Positions 52,810 to 62,337 are shown, counted from the first letter of the stretch. The stretch: DNA of 64,000 nt from Nostoc sp. TCL240-02 (GCF_013343235.1 NZ_CP040094.1:2852501-2916500); one strand, 5' to 3'. Notes: generated from the sequence alone by a model not told the origin. Made by a program: numbers and translations.

Positions 52810-53326
52810 AGTTATTTACTTAATTAAATTAGTAAATCAACAAGAGACTTTTGACGATTTCAGATCACCCACTTGCAAAGCCAACTTTTACCAAGTGGAC
52901 AAAGTAGTAGAGTAATATTTTTCTTGTTCTTTATTATCCACAGGTCTTTCCCTTACTTGTTGATAGATATCTACAATTAATTCATAATCTGTAAGTATTT
53001 CTTTGACTACCATCAAGTCAGATTCGTTTTTTTTACTTGTTCAATTAAACTGAATGGTAGCAATTCTCTGAGTATTGGCAACCATATAGTTAAATGTATC
53101 ATTTGCGGTGGACTCACTCACACCAAACTGGATACCAAGAAGCTCAAATGTAGTCAGATGCCTGAGATAAACCAACGTTAAAATTATTTGTTCTTTGAGC
53201 GATAATTTTGGTTTACGATCTCCACCACCAGCAATAATTCTCACTTTTTTGGATTCTAATAACTCTTGTAATTCAAGAGTGTAATCGCTCTGCATTTTGA
53301 ATTAATTGTTGTAACTGTTCATACTC

Positions 53327-54830
53327 CTGACTTTTCCCGTTAAGTCTCTTTTGCAAGCTGCCAACCCTCACAGAGGTCGTGTAATTTTAACCAACCTCGC
53401 CACAGTACCTGGATACCAATAGGTGTTTTACTTCGATGTTCTAAGTAGCCGCCAAGACGAGCTACAGCTTCAACAGCCCAGCTAACTGTTAGCACTTTGG
53501 GGAGTTTGGGAGACTTAGCTTTTAAAATCTTGAGTTCAAGGGGATTAAGAATTTCAATGGCAGGGGCTAAGGGCTGAGTGCGGTGGAGATAAGTTAAGCG
53601 CAAAAGCTCAACAGCTATTACGCTAAAAAAACCAATGAGGGTCTTCATCCCATCAGCAGCAAGCCTATATTTTTCTACCTGACATCCAGACTTAAAAATT
53701 TTATGGTATTCTTCAACACGCCAACGATAAGTATACCAGCGTAAAACTGTAGAAGCCATCTGGACATCTGCAATAACTTCCGTAGTCAACAACATCCACT
53801 CCACAAGTGTTTCACCATCTGGGCAATCAATCTCAGTGGCATAAACAGCATATACGGGTAGAGGCTCACGGTTATCAAAACGATAGGGAGTACGGAGATT
53901 GACCGGACAAAATCGCACAGCCAGCTTGGTTTTACGGGCAGAACGCTGTCCAGTCTGGGGTAATTCGATTTCCTGTTCAAAACTGGTAGGTTGTGCAAGG
54001 AGTTTTGACCAAAGACGCTCGCTCTCGGAATCTAAACTGCGGTTATGAGCCGCGCGAATAAGAACTCCGGTGTGCTGGAGTTGGCGAACTTTATCGAAAA
54101 CTTCTGTGATATCACCTTCTCGGTCGAAAACATGAATCACTTGCGTGTGCTTACTCACAAGGTTTTCTATAGTGGTGAGCGCTTCTACCCACCTGTAAGA
54201 TTCTTTCTGTTCAAAGGGACGGTTTCGGGCTTCTTTACGTGCTGCTGCTTGCCGTTTTTTCTTCTGTGTTGGAGTTTCATCTTTTGGCGGTTTCTGTTTT
54301 GCTTCTCGATTCCAAAGTTTTTGCCACAACAGACCAAGGGACTGGCCTTTGTCCGATTCTATGGCTAAAGCACTGTGTAATATTAAACCGTTACCTCCCT
54401 TACCAATTGGGCCGTAACCTTCTTTTTTAGCCTCAATACTGCCATAATCAAAAAAAGTCGTGTCTCCAACACACAGCACTACGTCGCACTCTGCAACAGT
54501 TTCCGCAGTCATTTGGCAATGCGGCTCAATCACGCTGGGAAATTGCACTTTTGGATTAGCAAAAACTCATAAGCCCTTTTAAGTACGGTTCCATTACTGA
54601 AAACTTCCGACAGCGCTTTGCCGAATCCCAAACTTAGAGCATACCCGATTGACATTGCACGCTCATTCAATCGGCGATCGCCTAGAGATATGGTTGCAAA
54701 ATTCTTTTCCCACCAGTCCAGCATTGCTTGTTACCTTTAGCACCCAATTTCAATTACTGTACCGTATTTGCTGTGCTGTTTCTTAAACCCTTTGCCAGCA
54801 AGTCTTTCAAGACTTAACGGGAAAAGTCAG
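53327..54830 (-). mobile_element. IS4-type insertion sequence, complete ends, 10-bp target duplication
   Basis: Perfect 20-bp terminal inverted repeats CTGACTTTTCCCGTTAAGTC are present at both ends. The direct repeat GTTCATACTC flanks the element (53317-53326 and 54831-54840). The length is 1504 bp. It interrupts the older transposase gene, so it is a nested, more recent arrival. Confidence 0.93.
53340..54724 (-). CDS. IS4-family (Tn5-like) transposase, frameshifted near the N-terminus
   Basis: The N-terminal domain (from 54724) reads MLDWWEKNFATISLGDRRLN, as in Tn5-type transposases. The main part has the DDE residues: Asp in VVLCVGDTTFFDYGS, Asp in VIHVFDREGDITEV and Glu in YRWRVEEYHKIFKSGC. 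The frames join at YEFFANPKVQFPSVIEPHC, which needs T6 where T5 is present. With one base restored it would be about 460 residues and look active. Confidence 0.85.
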
Positions 54831-54970
54831 GTTCATACTCCAGACCAATTAACCGCTTTGTTCTTTTAAGATTCTCTTCAATATGATTTAGTATATCGCT
54901 CATGTTTCTGTGTCAAAAAAGCTCCTTGATGTTCTTTTACCACAAAATAGTACTATTTTGGAGATGTCTA

Positions 54971-55062
54971 ATATGGCATTTCTTTAGAAGAACTTGACAG
55001 AAGTCCTGGTATAGCTTTAGACCGCTTTGTTTAAGTTGTTGTGACGTAGTTTAGAGATATTT
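54971..55062. repeat. Duplicated segment, partner of 30119-30210
   Basis: It starts TATGGCATTTCTTTAGAAGA and ends at GTTTAGAGATATTTG, nearly identical over about 90 bp to the block at 30.12 kb but followed by different sequence. Confidence 0.75.
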
Positions 55063-55177
55063 GGTGGAATGCGATCGCAGTCTTTGATCAACTGCGATCG
55101 CAATAGGTTCGTGTGTCCACGATGGATTTAAGAATAGCAACGGTCGGCATCCAGGCAGCCCTAGATATTAAAGGAGG

Positions 55178-55408
55178 CTATTCTCCTGGCATCAGCAAGC
55201 GGTAAAGGAAGTTTTTACTTACTTGGTTCTGTCTCGCCATTTCTAGAAGTAGTATATCTCCATTTTTGAGGAGGACGAAAAAGCATTGAGCATCGAGATA
55301 ATCATCATTGCGTAATCCTTCATCAGCTACCTTTGTTTCCTCTATATCTTCATAGTTCAAGTAATGCTCTTTGTCCTCAACATCTACTACATTAAATACG
55401 ATTGGCAT
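55178..55408 (-). CDS. Small acidic protein of unknown function
   Basis: A 76-residue product, MPIVFNVVDVEDKEHYLNYE..., with an acidic N-terminal half and a hydrophobic stretch CFFVLLKNGDILLLEMARQ. Codon use is consistent throughout and it has a proper ATG, so it is plausibly real. No family recognised. Confidence 0.45.
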   Translation of the reverse strand: MPIVFNVVDVEDKEHYLNYEDIEETKVADEGLRNDDYLDAQCFFVLLKNGDILLLEMARQNQVSKNFLYRLLMPGE

Positions 55409-56135
55409 TGGCTTTTAAGGTACAAGAGTACATTGTCGATCGTAAATCCTATAGTTGATCCAAATCTGTTGGTTTAGTTGCAAAATACTTCATATTGTTT
55501 TACTAGGAAAGCGATCGCTCTAACTCATGATTAGGGATTTAAATTAAAAAATTATTTAATTTGTAGTAACGTACCCCATTGTATATTTGATTTTTTGGCA
55601 GTCCCTTACCAAAGAGCGATCGCTAAACTCTAAGTCCAATGAATATGTTTGGAACGAAAAGCTCGATCCCAACGGAAAAATTATTGATAACACCAAGGGA
55701 TATAAGGAAAAATTCTTTATAATCTTCCAGTAAAAGGTGGTTATACGGAAAAAATCGGTATAGTACCCAAATAAGGATCTAAAAAAGAAGTTTTCCGTAT
55801 ATTTAAGACAGGAGTTCAGGGAAAGTAAAAATATTTCGAGTCGCTAGTGAGAAATTCCGTTTAGCAAGGCACAAGTATAGCCAGGTAATTATGACCGTTT
55901 ATGGGTTAGTCAGACTACGACTTCATTGTTTACTTTTACTAGCTATTAATATTTAATTTTTGTATTAAAAAATTAAATATATTTTCACCAATATTTTTGC
56001 CTCTAAACTGATAATTTAGCCGTAATTTATGCTCAAAGCTCTATTCTTTCGTATACCTAATCTAGCGATCGCACATTCCCTTATAATCACTGAAATCCCT
56101 TTACTGTATACATTTATCATTTTCGGATAAGTCTT
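55409..56135. other. 727-bp spacer containing a vnfN-end remnant
   Basis: No intact gene. At 55630-55675 (minus strand) the sequence encodes WDRAFRSKHIHWT and a stop, matching the last 13 codons of vnfN (WDRAFRSKEIHWT) with few DNA differences. The remainder is AT-rich with isolated HIP1 sites. Confidence 0.7.
55630..55675 (-). pseudogene. Remnant of a vnfN-like 3' end
   Basis: About 43 bp are shared with 12472-12516 (CCAATGAAT, TTTGGAACGAAAAGCTC, ATCCCAA), keeping the vnfN reading frame and stop codon. The match ends abruptly on both sides. It is too short to function and marks a past duplication or recombination with nitrogenase sequence. Confidence 0.65.
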
Positions 56136-57347
56136 ATGGAATTAGAAATAAATCTTGGGAAAGCAATAGAACTTTTTCGTCTTGAGAAATATCAGGCAGC
56201 CCTGTCTCTTTTTACTACCCTTGCTTTACAGGGTGATTCAGTTGCACAAGACCATCTTGGTTGGTTCTATCAAAACGGTCTCGGAACCCCTCAAAATTAT
56301 TCAGATGCTATCAAATGGTACCGTATGGCAGCGGAACAAGGCTATCACTCAGGACAAAGCAACCTTGGATGGATGTATGAGTATGGGTTAGGGGTTGATG
56401 TGGATTATGGACAAGCATTAAATTGGTATCAAAAATCTGCTGCTCAGGGTAACGCCTTAAGTATGAATCAATTAGGCTGGATGTATCAACATGGATTTGG
56501 AGTTACACAAGACTATGCAGAGGCAGTACGGTGGTATCAAGAGGCAGCCAACCACGGAAATTCGGAAGGGCAGAATAATTTGGGTTGGATGTATGAGTAT
56601 GGATTTGGTGTAAATCGGGACTTACACCAAGCTCTCCGATTCTACCGATTTGCTGCTAATCAAGGGAATACAGCAGCGAAAAGTAACGTTCTGAGACTAG
56701 ATAAGGAAATAATTATTAGTAGTGATAGTTCAAATAAGCACAAAATGATTCAAGGCGACGCAATAAATAATCGCAAAAACATTAAAGATGTTACTTCTAT
56801 ATTATTTCTATCTGCTGACCCTAGTAATGAATCTCGACTACGACTTGGTGAAGAATTAAGAGAAATTCAGGAGAAACTTCAAATGGCTAAATTACGAGGA
56901 AAATTCAATTTAGACCAACGAATGTCCATTAGACCAGCAGATATTAGTCAGGCATTACTGGACGTACAACCACAAATTGTACATTTCTCTGGTCATGGCA
57001 CAAATGAGGGAAGTTTGTGTTTTGAAAACGAAATAGGCAAGTCTCATTTTGTTCAACCAGAGGCGTTAGCAAGTTTATTTGAATTAGTAACAGACCATGT
57101 AGATTGCGTATTATTGAATGCTTGCTATTCCGAAATTCAAGCAAAAGCTATTGCTAATCATATCAGTTATGTTATTGGTATGAACAAGTCTATCGGTGAC
57201 AAAGCAGCAATCTCATTCGCTATTGGGTTTTATCAAGCTCTCGGTGCTGGTAAATCAGTAGAGGATGCTTATAAATTTGGATGTGTTCAAATTAGGTTGC
57301 ATAATATTTCTGAACATTTGACACCTGTTCTCATAAAGAAGCCATAG
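56136..57347 (+). CDS. Sel1-repeat/CHAT-domain protein
   Basis: A 403-residue protein. The N-terminal half has four Sel1-like repeats of 36 residues (LGWMYEYGLGV, LGWMYQHGFGV, LGWMYEYGFGV; about 37-180). The C-terminal half is a CHAT caspase-like protease domain (about 220-395) with the catalytic dyad His287 (IVHFSGHGTNEG) and Cys330 (VDCVLLNACYSE). CHAT proteases act in bacterial defence and cell-death circuits, with repeat domains sensing partners. No membrane segment is seen. Followed by an attC-like hairpin, so it may have travelled as a cassette. Confidence 0.9.
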   Translation: MELEINLGKAIELFRLEKYQAALSLFTTLALQGDSVAQDHLGWFYQNGLGTPQNYSDAIKWYRMAAEQGYHSGQSNLGWMYEYGLGVDVDYGQALNWYQKSAAQGNALSMNQLGWMYQHGFGVTQDYAEAVRWYQEAANHGNSEGQNNLGWMYEYGFGVNRDLHQALRFYRFAANQGNTAAKSNVLRLDKEIIISSDSSNKHKMIQGDAINNRKNIKDVTSILFLSADPSNESRLRLGEELREIQEKLQMAKLRGKFNLDQRMSIRPADISQALLDVQPQIVHFSGHGTNEGSLCFENEIGKSHFVQPEALASLFELVTDHVDCVLLNACYSEIQAKAIANHISYVIGMNKSIGDKAAISFAIGFYQALGAGKSVEDAYKFGCVQIRLHNISEHLTPVLIKKP

Positions 57348-57470
57348 ACAATTGGGTTGATTCTGCAATCAAACATTAGGGTAAAAATCGCCAACAAACA
57401 CAGTGGAGCGGGCGTACAAAGTCTTTGCACTTCATTTGAATGAAAGTTAAGGCGATCAGAGGCGAGAACC

Positions 57471-57557
57471 AGCTAACAACGCCCATGTACCCGACCGTCG
57501 AAAGTTTGTCTGTGAGCGTTCGAGCTTATCTGCGGCGGGTGATGGGCACTGTTATGC
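57471..57557. other. attC-like (integron recombination site-like) hairpin
   Basis: The site starts AGCTAACAACGCCCATG and ends GGGTGATGGGCACTGTTATGC. The arms GCCCATGTACCCG and CGGGTGATGGGC pair, and an inner TCGAA/TTCGA stem encloses a spacer. The CTAACAA and GTTATGC ends resemble the R'' and R' boxes of attC sites. It lies about 125 bp after the CHAT gene. No integrase gene is visible in the window, and the R'' box is not a perfect match. Confidence 0.4.
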
Positions 57558-57598
57558 TGCAAAGCGATCTTCTGCACAAAACCTTAGACTACGGAATG

Positions 57599-58201
57599 TC
57601 ATTGCCAGATATAAATAAGGACAAACAAAACAATCCAGATGACATCAACAAAGTGCCAAAAAATAGAAGTGGCATTGACACCAAAATGACCTGTATCGTA
57701 GTTACCAGGAATGAAAGAGCGACCAAAAACAAGTATCTGCAACAAAATGCCAGTAAGAACGTGCAAACCGTGGAAACCTGTCAGTAAGTAGAACATCCCA
57801 CCAAAAACACCTGTGGTAAAGCCAAAAGAAAGATGACTCCATTCGATCGCTTGTCCGACTAAAAAGTAAGATCCCATTGCGATCGAAAGCATGAGAAACT
57901 GGCGAAATGCTATCAAGTCGTGGCGTGCAAGGGCGCGTTCTGCCAAGTAGATGACAAAGCTACTAGAAACAAGAATTACCGTATTAATTGCCGGATCTCT
58001 GACTTCCAGTCCAGAAACACCAGCTGGTAGCCAGTCAGGATTTGCTGTTTTATAGACAATATATGCTGTAAAAAAACCGAGGAAAATGAAAGTCTCTGAC
58101 AGCAGGAAGACAATGAAGCCGAACATCTTGCTGCCTTCTTCATCATGGTTATGCTCGTGTGAGAGATGATCTGATTCTTCTGAAATAATGGAACTGTCCA
58201 T
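57599..58201 (-). CDS. ctaE: Terminal oxidase subunit III
   Basis: A 200-residue membrane protein with five to six hydrophobic helices, the usual short cyanobacterial form. Family motifs include MFGFIVFLLSETFIFLGFFT and FYLLTGFHGLHVLTGILLQI, and the C-terminal helix ends HFVDVIWIVLFVLIYIW. The histidine-rich N-terminus (HLSHEHNHDEE) is cytoplasmic. Third structural gene of the oxidase operon. Confidence 0.92.
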   Translation of the reverse strand: MDSSIISEESDHLSHEHNHDEEGSKMFGFIVFLLSETFIFLGFFTAYIVYKTANPDWLPAGVSGLEVRDPAINTVILVSSSFVIYLAERALARHDLIAFRQFLMLSIAMGSYFLVGQAIEWSHLSFGFTTGVFGGMFYLLTGFHGLHVLTGILLQILVFGRSFIPGNYDTGHFGVNATSIFWHFVDVIWIVLFVLIYIWQ

Positions 58202-58404
58202 TGCTTGAAACTCCTATATATTTATCTCACGCAGAGGCACAGAGCAAGAAAAGAGAGTAAAATAGTAGTCTGCGATCGCGTAATACCTCACCTCAAACTC
58301 TCTGCGTCCCTCTGCGTACCTACCCTACGGGAAGGCGTTCGCGTAGCGTCTCGTAGAGAAGCGCCTATGCGTTTAAAAATCAAATCAAACATTTGGCCTG
58401 CTCT
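58202..58404. repeat. Dispersed repeat in the ctaD-ctaE spacer
   Basis: It contains TACCTCACCTCAAACTCTCT (shared with 30.22 kb), CTACCCTACGGGAAGGCG and GCGTAGCGTCTCGTAGAGAA, the last being the complement of words at the left window edge. Confidence 0.65.
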
Positions 58405-60054
58405 CTAATGCTCGGCTACCAATGGTTCAGATTTACCGTAGCCGTAGGGTTCACTTACAACAACTGGAATTTCCTCAAAGTTCTCGACAGGAGGTGGTGA
58501 AGCAACTAACCACTCCAGTCCAATTGCTCGCCAAGGATTCTTCGGTGCTTGTTCGCCATGTATCCAAGAACCAATCATATTCAGAATGAAGGGTAAGGTA
58601 GACACACCTAGCAAAAATCCTCCGATACTGGCGATAATATTCCAAAATTCATACTCTGGGGCATAAGAAGAAACTCGACGCAGCATTCCCTGTAATCCTA
58701 GTGGGTGCATTGGAAAGAAGTTGAGGTTAGTGCCAATGAACGCCAGCCAGAAATGCAACTTGCCTAAGCCTTCGTAGTACATACGTCCAGTCATCTTGGG
58801 GAACCAGAAGTAAATAGCAGCAAACATCCCCATTGTTACCGTGCCATATAGAACATAGTGAAAGTGACCCACCACATAGTAAGTGTTGTTGACATGGACA
58901 TCAATGGGAACAGAGGAAAGGGTAATGCCAGTGATACCTGCAAATACAAACAATATTAATGCACCAAACGCAAACAGCATTGGTGTATCAAATCGGAGCT
59001 TGCCACCCCAAATCGTTGCAGTCCAGGCAAACACCTTAATGCCAGTGGGGACAGAAACGAACATGGTTGTGAGCATGAAAAACAGCCGCATCCAGCCGGG
59101 AGTACCACTGACATACAGATGGTGTACCCAGACTATACCGCTAACTCCAGCTATTAGGAGTGATGAAATAGCGACAATCTTATAGCCAAACAGAGGTTTA
59201 CGAGCAAAAACAGGGAATATCTCTGAAAAGACTCCAAAGACCGGCAGAATGATTACGTAAACAGCAGGGTGAGAGTAGAACCAGAAAAAGTGCTGAAATA
59301 GAACTGGGTCGCCTCCCTTGGTGGGGTCAAAAAAGCTAGTTCCAACTGTTAAGTCGAGTAAAAGCATGACTGCACCTGCTGTTAATACAGGTAGTCCAAA
59401 CAGTTGGATAATCTGGGCACTAAATACATTCCAAACAAAGATGGGTGTACGGAAGAATGTCATGCCAGGTGCGCGCATCTTCACAATCGTGGTGACAAAG
59501 TTAATCGCCCCCATAATTGAGGAAACCCCTGATATTGCTACTGCTAGAAGCCAGATGACTTCACCATTGATTAAGTTTCCTGTAGGGTTTTGCAAGCTCA
59601 CGGGAGGGTATGACCACCAACCTGCTTGCGCTGGCCCACCGGGTACAAAGAAACTGGCCATCAGTAGGATAGCAGCGATCGGTATCATCCAGAAGGCGAC
59701 AGCATTGAGTCTGGGAAACGCCATATCTCGCGCCCCAATCATCAGAGGTACAAAATAGTTAGCAAAACCTGTAAGTATGGGGAATGTCCATCCAAATAGC
59801 ATCACAGTGCCGTGCATGGTGAACATTGCATTATAAACACTACGGTCAACTAGGTCTGATTCTGGGGTAATCAATTCCCCACGAATGATCATTGCAAATA
59901 TGCCACCAACTAAAAAGAGAATGAAAGCGGTGACAATATACTGAATACCGATAACTTTGTGGTCTGTGCTAAAGCTAAAGTATTGCTTCCAGTCTGTTCT
60001 AGGTTCCTGTTGAGGTGCGTCACCTGTAATGTCTTCAACGGAAATATTTGTCAT
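58405..60054 (-). CDS. ctaD: Terminal oxidase subunit I (heme-copper, A2-type)
   Basis: A 549-residue, 12-helix catalytic subunit. Low-spin heme ligands are His81 (TMHGTVM) and His399; high-spin heme ligand His397 (VVGHFHYVLYG); CuB ligands His262, His311 and His312 (WVHHLYVSG). The proton-channel motif is FWFYSHPAVY. The usual glutamate of HPEVY is absent and a Tyr260-Ser261 pair is present, the hallmark of A2-type oxidases. Together with a CuA-less subunit II this fits the alternative (ARTO/Cox3) oxidase. Its 3' end is duplicated at 30.28 kb. Confidence 0.95.
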   Translation of the reverse strand: MTNISVEDITGDAPQQEPRTDWKQYFSFSTDHKVIGIQYIVTAFILFLVGGIFAMIIRGELITPESDLVDRSVYNAMFTMHGTVMLFGWTFPILTGFANYFVPLMIGARDMAFPRLNAVAFWMIPIAAILLMASFFVPGGPAQAGWWSYPPVSLQNPTGNLINGEVIWLLAVAISGVSSIMGAINFVTTIVKMRAPGMTFFRTPIFVWNVFSAQIIQLFGLPVLTAGAVMLLLDLTVGTSFFDPTKGGDPVLFQHFFWFYSHPAVYVIILPVFGVFSEIFPVFARKPLFGYKIVAISSLLIAGVSGIVWVHHLYVSGTPGWMRLFFMLTTMFVSVPTGIKVFAWTATIWGGKLRFDTPMLFAFGALILFVFAGITGITLSSVPIDVHVNNTYYVVGHFHYVLYGTVTMGMFAAIYFWFPKMTGRMYYEGLGKLHFWLAFIGTNLNFFPMHPLGLQGMLRRVSSYAPEYEFWNIIASIGGFLLGVSTLPFILNMIGSWIHGEQAPKNPWRAIGLEWLVASPPPVENFEEIPVVVSEPYGYGKSEPLVAEH

Positions 60055-60274
60055 TGTCTTTTATCCTTTGTCCTTTATTCTTTGTTATTTGTCACTTGTC
60101 CAAAACCAATTACTAATACTTCTCTACGAGAGGTTGCGCCAACGTCTTACCTCGGTTTTGCTCGGCACGAGTCGCGGTTCCTGAGCGTAGTCGTACCACT
60201 TCGTGGAAGCAAGCTACGCGCAGCGTCTCCGACAGGAGAAGGGCAGTACAAGTGACTAATGAAATGACCAATGA
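60055..60274. repeat. ctaC-ctaD spacer with heptamer and dispersed repeats
   Basis: Degenerate heptamers (TTTGTCC, TTTATTC, TTTGTTA, TTTGTCA, CTTGTCC) at 60060-60100 mirror the GACAAAT array at 2.33 kb. Then follows a mosaic of CTTCTCTACGAGAG and GCGCAGCGTCTCCGACAGGA words. Confidence 0.65.
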
Positions 60275-61237
60275 CTAATTGCTGTAATTAACTACAGGGG
60301 CTTGTGCGGGTGCTACCGTAACCCAGCCTTTGATTAATTCTTTTGATTCTTGGGCATATTCGGAAGCTGCTTGATTATTTGCAGTACATGGTTTACGGTT
60401 TGCTGCCTCTGCAAGCCACTTTTTGTAATCTTCAGGGGACTCGACAACAACATTTGCCCGCATGGTTGCAAAGTAAGTACCGCTAAATTCGGAATCAGTC
60501 AATTCATATTTGCCAATGCGGATAGGGGTGAATTCAAAGTCAATGTTGCGGTTGGGAATAATGTCTTGCTTGACTCGGAAAGCCGGAATATAAAAGCCGT
60601 GGAGAACATCCTCAGATTGCATAGCTAGACGGATGCGATGATTGACGGGTAAATGTAATTCAGTGCTGGTAATTCCTTTTTCTGGATAGCGGAAAACCCA
60701 AGCCCACTGTTTGGCATTAACTTCAATGTCTTCAAATGCGATTACATTTGATGTAGCATCAGTTGATACAATTGAGGAAGTCGGGGAGGCGGAAACTATG
60801 CCCGCATCTCCGTTAATTGGTGCAGCAGATGCCGATCGCATTCCTATGGGAATATGTATATGCATAGCTTCCATTGGGCCTTGAATCCCCATTTGCTCGT
60901 AGATTTGGTAGCTGTAGGTGGCAATCCAAAACACTAGCAATACAGGAATTGCAGTCCAGACAATTTCTAGTGTGATATTTCCTTCAATAGGAGGACCATC
61001 GCTGGTATCATATTGCTCTGCTCGATGGAAAATCGCTGAGTAGATCAGTGTTCCCGTGACTCCAAGGAAGATAAATGCTCCCAGCGTGATTAAGAAACTA
61101 AACAACTTATCGACGAGGTGCGATTCTGCTGCGGCTTGAGGAGGCATCCAGGAATACGTCCACTGCCCTATCCAAAGACTAACAGCAGCTAAGAGTATTG
61201 CGATCGCACTCAAGATCAAAATATTTCGGATTTTCAT
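60275..61237 (-). CDS. ctaC: Terminal oxidase subunit II lacking CuA ligands (ARTO/Cox3-type)
   Basis: A 320-residue subunit II with two N-terminal helices (about 8-25 and 45-68) and a periplasmic/lumenal cupredoxin domain. In normal subunit II the CuA loop is CAEYCGTGHSKM. Here the aligned loop is DSEFSGTYFATM (248-259), so both cysteines and the second histidine are lost (Asp248, Ser252, Phe256), while His213 in VLHGFYIPAF, Glu250 and Met259 remain. Loss of CuA implies it does not accept electrons from cytochrome c or plastocyanin in the usual way; a quinol-fed alternative oxidase is likely. In Anabaena such Cox3 oxidases are heterocyst-specific. Confidence 0.93.
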   Translation of the reverse strand: MKIRNILILSAIAILLAAVSLWIGQWTYSWMPPQAAAESHLVDKLFSFLITLGAFIFLGVTGTLIYSAIFHRAEQYDTSDGPPIEGNITLEIVWTAIPVLLVFWIATYSYQIYEQMGIQGPMEAMHIHIPIGMRSASAAPINGDAGIVSASPTSSIVSTDATSNVIAFEDIEVNAKQWAWVFRYPEKGITSTELHLPVNHRIRLAMQSEDVLHGFYIPAFRVKQDIIPNRNIDFEFTPIRIGKYELTDSEFSGTYFATMRANVVVESPEDYKKWLAEAANRKPCTANNQAASEYAQESKELIKGWVTVAPAQAPVVNYSN

Positions 61238-61240
61238 AGA

Positions 61241-61846
61241 TTACCTCAGCAGTAAGTTGGGATCTTTACCCAAGCGCAACAATATATCAGCAGTATTGTG
61301 AACTCCAAACTCAGCAGCTAAGTGCGCCCCTAGCGTACCGTGGATAAACATGATAAACATGATGAACAGTCCAGAAACTAAATAACTCCACTGCACTTGT
61401 TGACTGTCATCCTGACGCCAAATATAACGCTGAAATCCTCTCCAAATAGCCATCCCAAGAATCAGCGCTAGTAGAAAAACACCACCCACTCCATGCCAAA
61501 GCATTGTTTCCATAGCTGACAATCCCCAGGCACTCTTTACCCCAGTGAGTGGTTCTGCCAACATGATTTCGTAAAAACCTGCTGCTACCGTAAAAATTGT
61601 GATAAGTGCTGAACCTAGCATATTGTACCAGCCAGCATCAAAGAAGCTGGAACGAGTGGCTGGAACTGCTAAAAACTTGAAGATTGGTTGTTGGAGAGGG
61701 AAGAAAGCACCAATCAAATCAAAGGTAATGCCAAGGATGAACAAACCTATAGTGAGATGAACTAAATTTGGGTGAATGGGTATAGTGTAGGGCAACCCAT
61801 TTGCTCCCATCTGAGTCTTTAATTGCTCAATAACTTCAGAGTTCAT
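61241..61846 (-). CDS. DUF2231 membrane protein
   Basis: A 201-residue protein with four to five hydrophobic helices and the DUF2231 start IPIHPNLVHLTIGLFILGIT. Histidines in HGVGG and HGTLGAHLAAEFG could bind heme (speculative). It overlaps the preceding DUF2231 gene by 4 bp and ends 3 bp before ctaC, so the genes are surely one operon. A role in oxidase assembly or as an electron-transfer partner is inferred from context. Confidence 0.85.
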   Translation of the reverse strand: MNSEVIEQLKTQMGANGLPYTIPIHPNLVHLTIGLFILGITFDLIGAFFPLQQPIFKFLAVPATRSSFFDAGWYNMLGSALITIFTVAAGFYEIMLAEPLTGVKSAWGLSAMETMLWHGVGGVFLLALILGMAIWRGFQRYIWRQDDSQQVQWSYLVSGLFIMFIMFIHGTLGAHLAAEFGVHNTADILLRLGKDPNLLLR

Positions 61847-62337
61847 TGCAGTAAGCCCTCCTTTATAGCTTCAACAACTGGTACAGTGTGCAACCCATAT
61901 ACCCAAACCAATTCATCTCCGAAATACACTTGTATGCCTACCAAAACAGTCAAAAGTAGACTTGCTGCTAGGTAATAAACTGATATCTTTTCTGGAGTGC
62001 GGCAATGAATCACGTAACGCCAAGCTGTAATAGCTGCCAGAATTCCTGCAAGTGACCAGCCAAGGAGCGTATGTAAATTAAGTACTGGTTGAGCTGCGTT
62101 ATAAGGTTGTGCTAAACCTGCTTCAAATTGACCAAAAATAACAGCGATGAAGATGGAGATTGTAGCGAAAAACATATTCCACCAACTCACCTCGAAAAGA
62201 CGGTAATTGCTAGTAAAGTATCCAATGACATCACACACGAAGGCAAACAACACCATTGCAATCACAAAATGGACAATGATGGGATGTATCGTATCAGGAT
62301 ACGGTAAATTATGGTTATTCAGAAGCTTCTCAAGCAT
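61843..62337 (-). CDS. DUF2231 membrane protein, first gene of oxidase operon
   Basis: A 164-residue protein with four hydrophobic helices, beginning YPDTIHPIIVHFVIAMVLFA, a DUF2231 signature, with further conserved histidines (LHTLLGWSLAG, YVIHCRTPE). It is paralogous to the next gene and overlaps it by 4 bp. Two such genes ahead of a CuA-less oxidase suggest a dedicated accessory module. Confidence 0.85.
   Translation of the reverse strand: MLEKLLNNHNLPYPDTIHPIIVHFVIAMVLFAFVCDVIGYFTSNYRLFEVSWWNMFFATISIFIAVIFGQFEAGLAQPYNAAQPVLNLHTLLGWSLAGILAAITAWRYVIHCRTPEKISVYYLAASLLLTVLVGIQVYFGDELVWVYGLHTVPVVEAIKEGLLQ

Larger units (their letters stand above)
52888..54903 (-). pseudogene. IS5-like/DDE_Tnp_4 helper transposase, split by a later IS
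   Basis: The start lies at 54903 (MSDILNHIEENLKRTKRLIG then LEYEQ). It is interrupted by the IS4-type element at 53327-54830 and continues as LQQLIQNAERLHS. After a frameshift it reads MQSDYTLELQELLESKKVRI, LSLKEQIILTLVYLRHLTTF and FGVSESTANDTFNYMV. A TGA breaks the frame before KKNESDLMVVKEILTDYEL; the final stop is at 52888. The HTH half of the transposase is recognisable and the catalytic half is absent. Confidence 0.75.

Noticed and set aside
57440..57787. 115-codon plus-strand frame before ctaE
   Set aside because: Its first half is the attC-like hairpin and its second half is antisense to ctaE; no independent support.
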